A DNA stretch of 39,356 nt, taken from NCBI GenBank assembly GCA_051011595.1, contig JBPCTQ010000382.1:1-39356 (forward strand), read 5' to 3'. Origin of the DNA: JAOUEE01 sp051011595. GTDB taxonomy: Bacteria > Actinomycetota > Acidimicrobiia > Acidimicrobiales > SHLQ01. How positions within the stretch are numbered: the stretch's first letter is position 1; every line of letters starts with the position of its first letter. A program made the translations under genes and the position numbers. The notes beneath the pieces are model-generated. The model made no database searches, had not been told where the DNA came from, and saw only the letters and a list, made by a program, of their open reading frames with translations. Positions 23,165 to 30,429 of the stretch are shown here, one piece after another.

Positions 23165-23193
23165 TTGGCCGCACCGGCGCGGCCCGGTAGCGT
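23165..23193 (+). promoter_or_regulatory. Promoter of tRNA-Ser
   Basis: TTGGCC (23165-23170) and TAGCGT (23188-23193) are spaced by 17 bp. The mature tRNA begins only 8 bases after the hexamer (7-nt gap), so the primary transcript may start at or next to the mature 5' end. Confidence 0.55.
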
Positions 23194-23200
23194 CGTTTCC

Positions 23201-23288
23201 GGAAGGTTGCCAGAGCGGACGAATGGGGCGGCCTCGAAAGCCGTTGTGGTGCTTCGCATCACCGTGGGTTCGAATCCCACACCTTCCG
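23201..23288 (+). tRNA. tRNA-Ser(CGA)
   Basis: An 88-nt class II tRNA. The acceptor stem pairs GGAAGGT (23201-23207) with ACCTTCC (23281-23287), with discriminator G23288. The anticodon loop CTCGAAA (23233-23239) presents CGA, reading serine codon UCG. The long variable arm GTGGTG-cttcg-CATCAC is typical of tRNA-Ser, and the T arm is GTGGG-TTCGAAT-CCCAC. CCA is not encoded. UCG is a common Ser codon at this GC content. Confidence 0.92.
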
Positions 23289-23294
23289 CTCCCG

Positions 23295-23331
23295 CCGGCT
23301 CTCACCAGGGATTGTCCCTGGGGGGAGCCGG
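23295..23331 (+). terminator. Stem-loop after tRNA-Ser
   Basis: CCGGCTC pairs with GAGCCGG and, inside, CCAGGGA pairs with TCCCTGG around a TTG loop, giving a two-part 14-bp hairpin seven bases after the tRNA. Only GTTTCC follows, so the U-tract is weak; it is still the best terminator candidate in the window. Confidence 0.6.
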
Positions 23332-23427
23332 TTTCCGCGTGTGCCCGCTGAACCGGAAACGTGGTCGAGTTCCGAACGGGCTGCCCAGTGGCTGACGTCT
23401 TCGCGGGAGCTGATCGAGAGACGGACC

Positions 23428-23433
23428 TAGTGT
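23428..23433 (+). promoter_or_regulatory. -10 element of the ATC-start VOC gene
   Basis: TAGTGT ends 6 nt before ATC 23440, the usual distance to a start codon in this window. Confidence 0.45.
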
Positions 23434-23439
23434 TGTCTC

Positions 23440-23787
23440 ATCACTGCCAAGCTGATCCCGATATTCCGAGCGGCCGACGCGGCTGCCACGGCGCGTTGGT
23501 ACGGCCGTCTTGGTTTCGAGGTGGTAGGCGAACACCGGTTCGAACCGGGCTTCCCGCTTTACCTGTTTCTCGACAGAGACGGCATCGAGCTGCACCTCTC
23601 CGAACACGAGGGTGATGCACGCCCGGGCTCACTGGCCTACTTCTGGGTGGACGACGTCGACGCGGTTGCCAGTGAGTTCGATGGGGAGATTCACCAGCAG
23701 CCGTGGGGGCGTGAGGTGAAACTCATCGACCCCGATGGCAACCGTCTCCGGGTAGCGGAACGGATTCCGGAGTCGTCGGAAACCTGA
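23440..23787 (+). CDS. Bleomycin-resistance/glyoxalase-like (VOC) protein with ATC start
   Basis: A 115-residue single VOC domain close to glyoxalase/bleomycin-resistance proteins: ITAKLIPIFRAADAAATARW, RLGFEVVGEHRFEPGFPLYL, then IELHLSEHEGDARPG, LAYFWVDDVDAVA and KLIDPDGNRLRVAE. Homologous sequence runs right up to ATC 23440, which lies where an ATG is expected (MTAKL-type start), with TAGTGT 6 nt upstream and a stop codon (TAG 23428-23430) in the same frame just before. No ATG, GTG or TTG lies in frame until GTG 23521, which would remove the first strand and helix. Either ATC is used as a start, or the start codon is mutated. Members bind drugs or metals; function unassigned. Confidence 0.65.
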   Translation: MTAKLIPIFRAADAAATARWYGRLGFEVVGEHRFEPGFPLYLFLDRDGIELHLSEHEGDARPGSLAYFWVDDVDAVASEFDGEIHQQPWGREVKLIDPDGNRLRVAERIPESSET

Positions 23788-23799
23788 GGGATCGCGAGA

Positions 23800-23815
23800 A
23801 CAGCCGTGCGGCTGT
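23800..23815. terminator. Short palindrome between convergent genes
   Basis: ACAGCCG-TG-CGGCTGT, a perfect 7-bp inverted repeat between the 3' ends of the VOC gene and the agarase-like gene. No T-run on either side, so termination is only suggested by position. Confidence 0.4.
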
Positions 23816-23846
23816 CAGCAGCCGGTCGCCGCGGCGCGCAGCGGTT

Positions 23847-25394
23847 TCACTCGTACAGCTGGCTCGCCATCTCGCCCATGCGGTCGACGAGCACGTCGTA
23901 GGGATCATCCTCGATGTTCACGATTCCGAAGTTGCTGTTCTCGCCGTCCCATCGGCCGGCCGCCGGTTGGTCGGAATGGATGAACCAGTGCGCACCAACC
24001 ACCGATGGCATCTCCAGTGCGCCGGTCATGTAGGCCTCGTACCGATCGGCACGGTCTTGTTGAGTCGGCAAGATCTCGAAGATGACCGTGGGTGGGAAGT
24101 CGTTCAGCCCCTCGACCTCGGCCCGATAGGAGAACGACGACAAGAGCACGGGACGATCGGCGATGGCCGCGATCTGCGGGATGTCGGCGAAGAGCGGATC
24201 GGGTTGGATCGCCCCGGTCCAGGACCAGCCGGCGAGGTAGTCGATCGCAACGGTTGGTATATCGAACGCATTGATGGAGAGCACGTCGCAGTGCTCGGCG
24301 GCGACCTCGATGACATCCTCGGTGAGGTTGGCGGGAAGAAACCGGGGGCAGAGGTTCAACACGTCCGGTCCGGCCTCCACGAACGCGGCGCCGGTCACCG
24401 AGAAGTAGCGGTCGGCCACATGGGTACGGAAAGCGAAGCGGTCGGCCTGCTGATCGGGCGTACCGGCCGACGGCTCGTCGGGGCTGAGCGGTGCGACCTC
24501 GGGGTCGATGGTCTGGATGTCGTCGAAAGAGGTGAGGGCCGAACCCCAGGTCGAGTTGAAGGCATCGATGTCGCCTTCGTAGCGGGTCTCGAGGAACGCC
24601 TGGAGTGCTTCCTTTCCGGGCTCGCCCGGGGTCTGGTACTGGTACGAATCGAAATAGGGGATCGGCATCAAGAAGCTGGCGGCCCACGAAACCTCGTCGT
24701 CGAGGAACATGCCGATGCAGTACGGATCGGCCGCGCAATCAGCGACGGGACCCATCTCCTCGTCGACGCCGGCCTCGAAGTCGGGATTGAAGAAGTCGCG
24801 GGCCCGACCTCGGAACGCATCCGGGCCACGATCCACCGGCGGCGCATGCTCGCTCAGGAAGACGCCACCCACGTACGGCAGCTCGCCGGCGAAATGTTCT
24901 TGTTCGCTGAAGTCGCCGATCGTGTTGAAGCCGGCGCGGTCGAGCAGCGCAAGCGTGTTCTCGGCCCAGGCTTCCTTGGTGCCGTAACGCTCGAGAATGT
25001 TCTCCTCGTAGGGGAAGACGCTGTCGCCCTCGGGTGTGCCGCGGGAGTTCACACCCTGCAGGGCGTGTGACCAGAGGGCGTGACCATCAGGGGTGACGAA
25101 CCACCACGTGTCGTCGCGTTCCTCGACGCCAAAACGCCCGCTCGCGTCGAACTCGGTGGCGCGCCAGCCGCCGTATTGGTCGAACTCGGACTCCGGGGTG
25201 CTCGTCTGGGTGACACTCGAGGAGGTGGCGGAGCCGGCGGGATCGTCGCTGGTCAGCGCGGCCGAAGTGGTCGGTGTCGCATCTTCCGGCGCGGCGTCGT
25301 CGTCGCCACAAGCGGCCGCAAGCAGCAGGAAACCGACGAGAACCGCCGATCGCGCTCGCAACATGGGGTGACGGCAGACCGAGAAGGAAACCAC
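23847..25394 (-). CDS. Agarase-like (GH50-type) glycoside hydrolase lipoprotein
   Basis: A 515-residue exported lipoprotein; the signal peptide (SAVLVGFLLLAAAC) puts the lipidated Cys at 29, followed by a Thr/Ser-rich linker. The mature domain starts YGGWRATEFDASGRFGVEE, then WWFVTPDGHALWSHALQGVNS, as in beta-agarase-like barrels. GMFLDDEVSW carries a candidate acid/base Glu and GAHWFIHSDQPAAGR-x4-NSNFGIV matches the C-terminal barrel strands. Likely substrate is a beta-linked polysaccharide, but agar itself is not claimed. GTG 25394 is preferred over ATG 25364 because TAGGTT lies 6 nt upstream of the GTG; both give a workable signal peptide. Confidence 0.65.
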   Translation of the reverse strand: MVSFSVCRHPMLRARSAVLVGFLLLAAACGDDDAAPEDATPTTSAALTSDDPAGSATSSSVTQTSTPESEFDQYGGWRATEFDASGRFGVEERDDTWWFVTPDGHALWSHALQGVNSRGTPEGDSVFPYEENILERYGTKEAWAENTLALLDRAGFNTIGDFSEQEHFAGELPYVGGVFLSEHAPPVDRGPDAFRGRARDFFNPDFEAGVDEEMGPVADCAADPYCIGMFLDDEVSWAASFLMPIPYFDSYQYQTPGEPGKEALQAFLETRYEGDIDAFNSTWGSALTSFDDIQTIDPEVAPLSPDEPSAGTPDQQADRFAFRTHVADRYFSVTGAAFVEAGPDVLNLCPRFLPANLTEDVIEVAAEHCDVLSINAFDIPTVAIDYLAGWSWTGAIQPDPLFADIPQIAAIADRPVLLSSFSYRAEVEGLNDFPPTVIFEILPTQQDRADRYEAYMTGALEMPSVVGAHWFIHSDQPAAGRWDGENSNFGIVNIEDDPYDVLVDRMGEMASQLYE

Positions 25395-25400
25395 AGGCGC

Positions 25401-25406
25401 AACCTA
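25401..25406 (-). promoter_or_regulatory. -10 element of the agarase-like gene
   Basis: Minus-strand TAGGTT ends 6 nt before GTG 25394 and supports that start. Confidence 0.5.
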
Positions 25407-25486
25407 CATTCTGATCAGCCGGGCGGGCGGCCCGGTGGCCGCAAACTGATTGCGTTGCCTGGTTGTCGCGAGTTGGATCGAGGGCC

Positions 25487-26221
25487 ATGGACGACTACGA
25501 ACCGGGCCGCAGCTTCGACGCCGATGCCGCACCTGGGTACGACGCCCGGCACGTACGCGGTGACGAAACCGACACCGTCGCATTTCTCGCCGAGTTGGCC
25601 GCCGGCCGTCCGGCGCTGGAGCTCGCCATCGGCACGGGCCGCATCGCGCTCCCCTTGGCCGCCCGCGGCGTGTCGGTCGACGGCATCGACCTGTCTCCGG
25701 CCATGGTCGAACAGCTCCGGGCCAAACCGGGTGGTGACCAACTCACCGTGATCATCGGCAACTTCGCCGACGTCGCGGTCGACGGCACCTACGGTCTCGT
25801 CTACCTGGTGTTCAACACGCTCTACAACCTGCTCAGCCAGGACGAACAGGTCCGCTGCTTCGAGAACGTGGCATCACACCTGGCCGACGACGGTGTCTTC
25901 GTGGTGGAAGGCATGGTGCCCAGCCACTTGATGCCCCTCCGCCACAATCAGTACGTCGATGCCGAGGCGGTGGGGGTGGACGAGGTCCGCCTCGATGTGG
26001 CCCGCTACGACCCCGTCACCCAACAACTCGACGAGAATCACGTCACCATCACCACCGACGGCATCGGCTTGAACCCAATCGTCACCCGCTACATCTGGCC
26101 GAGCGAGATGGACCTCATGGCCCGTCTCGCGGGGCTGCGGCTGATCGACCGATGGGGCGGCTGGCGACAGGAGACCTTCACCGCCGACAGCAAGAACGCC
26201 GTGTCGGTGTACGGCCGCTGA
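25487..26221 (+). CDS. Class I SAM-dependent methyltransferase
   Basis: A 244-residue methyltransferase. Motif I is ALELAIGTGRIALPLAARG, followed by VDGIDLSPAMVEQL (acidic loop binding the ribose) and LVYLVFNTLYNLLSQDEQ (motif IV region). The C-terminal half contains SEMDLMARLAGLRLIDRWGGW, common in Methyltransf_25-like small-molecule methyltransferases. The substrate is unknown. ATG 25487 follows from the protein pattern; TTG 25463 is in frame but adds unsupported residues. It converges on the metalloprotease gene with a 7-bp gap. Confidence 0.8.
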   Translation: MDDYEPGRSFDADAAPGYDARHVRGDETDTVAFLAELAAGRPALELAIGTGRIALPLAARGVSVDGIDLSPAMVEQLRAKPGGDQLTVIIGNFADVAVDGTYGLVYLVFNTLYNLLSQDEQVRCFENVASHLADDGVFVVEGMVPSHLMPLRHNQYVDAEAVGVDEVRLDVARYDPVTQQLDENHVTITTDGIGLNPIVTRYIWPSEMDLMARLAGLRLIDRWGGWRQETFTADSKNAVSVYGR

Positions 26222-26228
26222 CCCGACT

Positions 26229-27386
26229 TCAGAAGAGCTGATCGTCGGGTCGATCGACCGACAAGCAGCGATCGTGGGGCAACGTGCACAACAGCGGGTT
26301 CGACGCGTTGTGGCAGTTGGCCTCACACTGCAGATCGGGGTTGTCGGCGAAGAATCCGCTCGGCTCCATCACCGAGCCGGCACACCCGGCGACCACACCG
26401 GCACGTTGATCCCCCGGATGGATCAGACCCAGCACATGACCCAGTTCGTGGGCCAGGTGGTTCCGGTTCAGAGGGAGTTGGTTGTCGCCCGTCACCACTT
26501 TGGCGGCTGCGGTTCCGCTGCCGAACGTCGCTCCCCCACCCCACGTTTCCTCGGGCTCGAGACGCTCCACCACGAACACCTCGACGGCGTCGGCCACGGT
26601 GACCTCGTCCTTGAAGGCGGTGGCCTCCGTCATCGTCGACACCCGGTAGTCCTGGTTCTGGACATAGATCGGCGGGCACTTGGCCACGAACTGCAGACAG
26701 CACCCGCCCCACATCTCGTTGGCCCGAGCCAGCCCGGGGTAGAAGTCCGAACCGGTCGCGGGCACCAACCCGCTGGCCGCAATGAACACCGGCTGGACAC
26801 AGAGCTGTCGGCGCGGGGCCCAGCGGAACCAGAACATCGGGATCAGTACAGGCACGACCAGGATCGGCACCTTGATGACGTCGAGCAGTGCCCGGGGGGT
26901 CCGGATCTCCAGCTGTCCGTCGAACGTCTCGAAGCGATAGTCGACCGGCCGGAGGTCGGTGACGAATCGGCCCCGCAACTCTGCTGTCGTCGACACCGGT
27001 GCCGGCCCTGGCGTGTGGTTCTCGGGATCGAGGTCGATCTGGGAACCGACCCAGCGGGCCGGGGCATCGATGTTCAGCTCGAACTGTGTCACCAGCTCGC
27101 GGGTGCGCTCGTCGAACTCGACCTCCGGGCTGACGGCCGCCGGAAGACACGCCGAAGGTGTCGCATCACCACCTCCGAGCTCGGGGCTGGGATCGAACAC
27201 CAGGTTGAGGGTGCCCAGCCGAAACTGGGGTCGATCGGGGTCGTTGTCGGTGCCCACCAAGAAGGTGAGCTCCCCACTGACATGGGGGCCGTGGGGCGAA
27301 CCATCGCGTCCGGCCGGCACTCTGAAAGAGGCATGCAACCGGGCACTACGACGAAGGCCGATCCTGCGGGCCAAAGGATCCTGCAT
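26229..27386 (-). CDS. Zinc metalloprotease-like protein (metzincin motif)
   Basis: A 385-residue protein with a clear metzincin zinc site near the C-terminus: HELGHVLGLIH (His313, Glu314, His317, His323) and a Met-turn candidate in GSVMEPSG (Met340). The Cys-rich end (CEANCHNASNPLLC) suggests disulphides, yet no signal peptide is visible; a hydrophobic stretch at residues 169-188 (LDVIKVPILVVPVLIPMFWF) is the only membrane candidate. Residues 1-165 are beta-rich with no known domain. Eleven-base-paired inverted repeat and TAGGTT lie upstream; GAGGAG is 5 nt before ATG 27386, so translation is leadered. Protein substrate unknown. Confidence 0.7.
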   Translation of the reverse strand: MQDPLARRIGLRRSARLHASFRVPAGRDGSPHGPHVSGELTFLVGTDNDPDRPQFRLGTLNLVFDPSPELGGGDATPSACLPAAVSPEVEFDERTRELVTQFELNIDAPARWVGSQIDLDPENHTPGPAPVSTTAELRGRFVTDLRPVDYRFETFDGQLEIRTPRALLDVIKVPILVVPVLIPMFWFRWAPRRQLCVQPVFIAASGLVPATGSDFYPGLARANEMWGGCCLQFVAKCPPIYVQNQDYRVSTMTEATAFKDEVTVADAVEVFVVERLEPEETWGGGATFGSGTAAAKVVTGDNQLPLNRNHLAHELGHVLGLIHPGDQRAGVVAGCAGSVMEPSGFFADNPDLQCEANCHNASNPLLCTLPHDRCLSVDRPDDQLF

Positions 27387-27415
27387 CGGAGCTCCTCTTC
27401 GCCTTGCCCCCGCCG

Positions 27416-27445
27416 GGTTCACCCGGCCCGCCAACCGGGTGAACC
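27416..27445. repeat. 11-bp perfect inverted repeat in the metalloprotease leader
   Basis: GGTTCACCCGG (27416-27426) and CCGGGTGAACC (27435-27445) with an 8-bp loop. On the minus strand the hairpin begins about 8 nt after the -10 hexamer, so it would form at the very 5' end of the mRNA; it could also be a protein operator. Confidence 0.7.
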
Positions 27446-27452
27446 TGAGAGC

Positions 27453-27458
27453 AACCTA
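27453..27458 (-). promoter_or_regulatory. -10 element of the metalloprotease gene
   Basis: Minus-strand TAGGTT, with predicted transcription start near 27446, immediately before the 11-bp hairpin. Confidence 0.5.
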
Positions 27459-27479
27459 CCGAGCCGGCCGGACCCGGTC

Positions 27480-27511
27480 TGCGCGCCGATGCGCACAACT
27501 GCGCGCCAATG
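27480..27511. repeat. Direct repeat upstream of the metalloprotease promoter
   Basis: TGCGCGCCGATG (27480-27491) and TGCGCGCCAATG (27500-27511) differ at one base and are 20 bp apart, about two helical turns, just upstream of the -35 position. A regulator-binding pair is possible. Confidence 0.4.
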
Positions 27512-27533
27512 ACGGAGCGAGCAGTTCCCGGGG

Positions 27534-28217
27534 TCAGACCACCCGCCGCAGCATCAACAAATCGTCGACGAGCTCGGTTCGCATGGCGAAGTCGAACCGG
27601 TCGACATCGACACACATGTCGACATCCCCGGCATCGATCCCGGCCCAGCCGCCATCGGCTGCGGCGAGCAGGCGGCTGGCGTGACGCGACGCTTTCGCCC
27701 GGTCGACGAAGGGGCCGGCATCAGGGTCGGCGCCTCTGATCAACTCGGCGATGTACTCGGCGCAGGCCAGGTCCTCGTCGGCGGTGCCGTTCGAGCCGGT
27801 GACCACGAACGACACCTCGTCGGGATCGATCGCCATCACTGCCTCCGCCGTGGCTGTGGCTCCCACCAGACCGCTACAGAAGAGGTGTTCAGCCCGCCGA
27901 GCCGCCACGGCCCCCTGTGTACCCGCCGAGGTTCGTTGCACGATGATCCGATCGGCGACGTCGAGAGCCAACAACTGCACCGGCGAGTTGTGCAGATCGA
28001 AGCGAGCGTCGATGTCGGCGTCCTTGAACAACAGCGCCCCGGGCCGCTGGGCGGCCACCCGCACCGCCTCTTCGACGTCGGCCACGAGAATCAGTCCGCT
28101 GGCACCCAGATGCAACGACCAGGCGGCCACGGTGTACGCCCGCATGACATCGACCACCACGGCCACGCCACCGTCGAGGTGCTGGGCGTCGTCGATACTG
28201 AGGAAGTTGCACTGCAC
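27534..28217 (-). CDS. 2-phosphosulfolactate phosphatase (ComB)-like protein
   Basis: A 227-residue protein with the ComB-family signatures VVVDVMRAYTVAAW near residue 21, DLHNSPVQLLALD and QRTSAGTQGAVAARRA, and a C-terminal PFVDRAKASRHASRLLA helix. ComB removes phosphate from 2-phosphosulfolactate in coenzyme M synthesis; in bacteria such homologues are widespread without a coenzyme M pathway, so the substrate is uncertain. The start is GTG 28217. It diverges from the cytosine deaminase gene across 63 bp. Confidence 0.75.
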   Translation of the reverse strand: MQCNFLSIDDAQHLDGGVAVVVDVMRAYTVAAWSLHLGASGLILVADVEEAVRVAAQRPGALLFKDADIDARFDLHNSPVQLLALDVADRIIVQRTSAGTQGAVAARRAEHLFCSGLVGATATAEAVMAIDPDEVSFVVTGSNGTADEDLACAEYIAELIRGADPDAGPFVDRAKASRHASRLLAAADGGWAGIDAGDVDMCVDVDRFDFAMRTELVDDLLMLRRVV

Positions 28218-28280
28218 GGCGATCGTCCCTGGGTCGAGGCGATGTTATGACCCGATCGAGCACCGTGACAGAGTGTTTCG

Positions 28281-28721
28281 GTGAGCGACCGCTTCCTCCA
28301 GGCCGCATTGGCCGAAGCCAGGGCCGGGCTGGCCGATGGCGGGATCCCCATCGGCAGTGTGCTCGTGGTCGACGGCGAGATCGTCGGCCGAGGACACAAC
28401 CAGCGGGTGCAGCAGGGCTCACCCATCCTGCACGCCGAGATGCACTGCCTCGACAACGCCGGGCGGCTGCCGGCGTCCGCCTACGGCCGGGCCACGCTGT
28501 ATTCCACGCTCTCACCCTGTGACATGTGCAGCGGCACGGTGTTGCTGTACGGCATTCCGCGGGTGGTCATCGGCGAGAACCGCACGTTCCGTGGACCCGA
28601 GGAGTACGTGCGTTCCCGAGGTGTCGAGCTCGACGTGGTCGACGACCCCGATTGCATCGAGCTCATGACCAGCTTCATCGCCACCCACCCCGAGTTGTGG
28701 AACGAGGACATCGGCGAATAG
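28281..28721 (+). CDS. Cytosine deaminase, yeast (Fcy1) type
   Basis: A 146-residue zinc deaminase strikingly like yeast cytosine deaminase. Zinc site: ILHAEMHCLDNAGRL (His51, Glu53) and TLSPCDMCSGTVLLYGIPRV (Cys80, Cys83). The C-terminus FIATHPELWNEDIGE covers the active site in the yeast enzyme. Expected reaction: cytosine to uracil plus ammonia, for pyrimidine salvage. The usual bacterial enzyme CodA is an unrelated amidohydrolase, so this is a notable family choice. GTG 28281 lies 6 nt after CAGAGT (28269-28274), a fair -10 match. Confidence 0.85.
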   Translation: MSDRFLQAALAEARAGLADGGIPIGSVLVVDGEIVGRGHNQRVQQGSPILHAEMHCLDNAGRLPASAYGRATLYSTLSPCDMCSGTVLLYGIPRVVIGENRTFRGPEEYVRSRGVELDVVDDPDCIELMTSFIATHPELWNEDIGE

Positions 28722-28728
28722 CGGCCGG

Positions 28729-29088
28729 TCAGATCTCGATCCGTGGCGCGGCCGTCTGTCGGTCGCCGGTGTTGGGAGTGCCGGTCGGTTCGATGAGCAA
28801 CACCTCGGCCCCGCCGGTCGTGCACGGTTGGTGCTCGATGCCCTTCGGTACGACGTAGAGCTCCCCTGGACCGAGCTCGACGTCGCCGTCGCGCAAGTGA
28901 ATGGTGACATCACCGGTCAACACCAGGAAGAAGTCGTCGGTGTCGACGTGGCTGTGCCACACGAACTCGCCGTCGAACTTGGCCAGCATCACGTCGTGGT
29001 CGTTGAACCGGGCAACCGTTCGAGGCGACCAGGGTTCGTCGAACTGGCTCAACTTCTGGGCCAGATTCACTGCTCGATGATCCGTCAT
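28729..29088 (-). CDS. Cupin domain protein
   Basis: A 119-residue single cupin. Motif 1 is WHSHVDTDDFFLVLTG (His45, His47 and Asp52 where Glu is common) and motif 2 is LYVVPKGIEHQP (His86). These residues would bind one divalent metal. Short, single-domain cupins of this kind have varied roles (isomerase, dioxygenase, sensor), none assignable here. Start 29088 is supported by minus-strand AACACT 6 nt upstream, the same element as in front of the MerB-like gene. It converges on the cytosine deaminase gene with a 7-bp gap. Confidence 0.8.
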   Translation of the reverse strand: MTDHRAVNLAQKLSQFDEPWSPRTVARFNDHDVMLAKFDGEFVWHSHVDTDDFFLVLTGDVTIHLRDGDVELGPGELYVVPKGIEHQPCTTGGAEVLLIEPTGTPNTGDRQTAAPRIEI

Positions 29089-29094
29089 GCGACG

Positions 29095-29100
29095 AGTGTT
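29095..29100 (-). promoter_or_regulatory. -10 element of the cupin gene
   Basis: Minus-strand AACACT ends 6 nt before ATG 29088. Identical to the element of the MerB-like gene. Confidence 0.4.
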
Positions 29101-29147
29101 GCAGGTCGTCCGGCCGGAAATGGCCGCACCCGACCCGATACCTCCAC

Positions 29148-29153
29148 CAAGCT
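29148..29153 (+). promoter_or_regulatory. -10 element of the 29160 methyltransferase gene
   Basis: CAAGCT ends 6 nt before ATG 29160; first base C instead of T. Confidence 0.4.
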
Positions 29154-29159
29154 GAGGTC

Positions 29160-29864
29160 ATGACCGCCGCACCACCACCGTGGACATTCGCCGAGTTCGA
29201 TCCGGTGGGTGTCGACCTGGACTCGGCCACAGCGGTGGCGGCCTACGACACCAACCAGGGCACCCGGGCGGCAGCCGACGACGAGCTGCTCGACCGTCTG
29301 GCCATCGGCGCCGACTCGGTCATTGTCGACTTGGGCACGGGCACCGGCTCACTACCGGTTCAAGCAGCGAAACGCGGGGCCGAGGCTCACGGTGTCGACG
29401 TCTCCACCACGATGCTCGAGTTCGCCCGCAATCGAGCCCAACAAGCGGGCGTCGAGATCCACATCCACCACGGCGGCTTTCTCTCCCACCAACACCAGGG
29501 ACCTCCGGCCGATGTGGTGACCACCCGGTCGGCGTTGCACCAACTCCCCGACACCTGGAAGCAGATTGCATTGGTGCGGCTCCACGACATGTTGCGCCCC
29601 GGCGGTGTGCTCTACCTGTGGGACGCCATGTGGAGCTGCGCGCCCGCCGAGACACCCGACTGTCTGGCCGACTGGATCGACACCATGGCGCGCACCGACG
29701 GCACCGGCTTCACCCGTGAGGACTTCGAGACCCATGTTCGGGAGGAGTTCTCCACCTACGGCTGGATCCTCGAAGAGATGATCGAACGAGCCGGTTTCGA
29801 GGGCGTGGAGAGCAACTATCCATCTCGGTGGTACGGCGAGATCATCGCCCGTCGCCCCGGGTGA
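29160..29864 (+). CDS. Class I SAM-dependent methyltransferase
   Basis: A 234-residue methyltransferase with motif I VIVDLGTGTGSLPVQAAKRG, acidic loop AHGVDVSTTMLEFARNRA, motif IV DVVTTRSALHQLPDTWKQIAL and LRPGGVLYLWD. The C-terminal half (EEFSTYGWILEEMIERAGF) is that of Methyltransf_25/11 relatives. Substrate unknown. The 3' end overlaps the convergent GNAT gene by 23 bp, so the two transcripts are antisense at their ends. Confidence 0.82.
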   Translation: MTAAPPPWTFAEFDPVGVDLDSATAVAAYDTNQGTRAAADDELLDRLAIGADSVIVDLGTGTGSLPVQAAKRGAEAHGVDVSTTMLEFARNRAQQAGVEIHIHHGGFLSHQHQGPPADVVTTRSALHQLPDTWKQIALVRLHDMLRPGGVLYLWDAMWSCAPAETPDCLADWIDTMARTDGTGFTREDFETHVREEFSTYGWILEEMIERAGFEGVESNYPSRWYGEIIARRPG

Positions 29865-30363
29865 GCTCGTCGGCCAACAGGTCCATCAACAACCCGTCGT
29901 GCCACTGGCCATCGGGCCCCCGCTCGTACTGGCGCATCAGACCCACCGGTCGGAACCCCACCTTGGTGTAGCAGCGGATGGCGGCTGCGTTGTCGGCCGC
30001 GGGATCGATGATCAGCCGATGATGACCCTCATCGGAGATCAGATGGTGGGCCAGCGTGCGCACCGCGTCGGTGCCCAGCCCCTGCCCGTGCACGTCCGGG
30101 GACAAGAACACGTCGATGCCGGCGTGGCGATAGTCGGCCTCTGTCTCCTGATACCACGAGATACCACCGATGACTTCGCCCCCGCGGTCGAGGATCACCA
30201 ACACGGTCTTGTCGTCGTCGACGAGGTCAGCCGCCACGTCGGTGTCGAGGTCGTCGCCTCGCCAGCGAGCCCGCACCTCGGGTGTCGACCGGATGGCCAC
30301 CAGGGCGGGGACATCGGCCGGTACCGCACGGCGCAGCACTATCCGGTCTCCATCGAGCTGCAT
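29842..30363 (-). CDS. GNAT family N-acetyltransferase (AacA4/RimJ-like)
   Basis: A 173-residue acetyltransferase. N-terminal LRRAVPADVPALVAIRSTPEVRARW, then the GNAT core GGISWYQETEADYRHAGIDVFL, motif A VHGQGLGTDAVRTLAHHL (acetyl-CoA loop Q-G-L-G-T) and motif B DNAAAIRCYTKVGFRPVG. It resembles aminoglycoside 6'-acetyltransferase-type proteins, but that is a broad group and resistance is not claimed. Minus-strand TAGCGT at 30378-30373 lies 9 nt before ATG 30363. The 3' ends of this gene and the methyltransferase overlap by 23 bp. Confidence 0.8.
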   Translation of the reverse strand: MQLDGDRIVLRRAVPADVPALVAIRSTPEVRARWRGDDLDTDVAADLVDDDKTVLVILDRGGEVIGGISWYQETEADYRHAGIDVFLSPDVHGQGLGTDAVRTLAHHLISDEGHHRLIIDPAADNAAAIRCYTKVGFRPVGLMRQYERGPDGQWHDGLLMDLLADELTRGDGR

Positions 30364-30417
30364 CGGTCACTGACGCTAGCCACGCCGAAACGGAGGGGCG
30401 AGATCGCCGACATGGGC

Positions 30418-30423
30418 AACAAT
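30418..30423 (+). promoter_or_regulatory. -10 element of the second MDMPI-like gene
   Basis: AACAAT ends 6 nt before ATG 30430 and favours that start over ATG 30412. Confidence 0.35.
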
Positions 30424-30429
30424 GCACCC

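Noticed and set aside
23201..23288. tRNA-Sec
   Set aside because: The long variable arm could suggest it, but the anticodon is CGA, not TCA, and the acceptor stem has seven pairs; it is tRNA-Ser.
23201..23840. Integration site of a mobile element at the tRNA-Ser 3' end
   Set aside because: No integrase, no repeated copy of the tRNA 3' end and no foreign-looking gene block follow; the single VOC gene is too little evidence.
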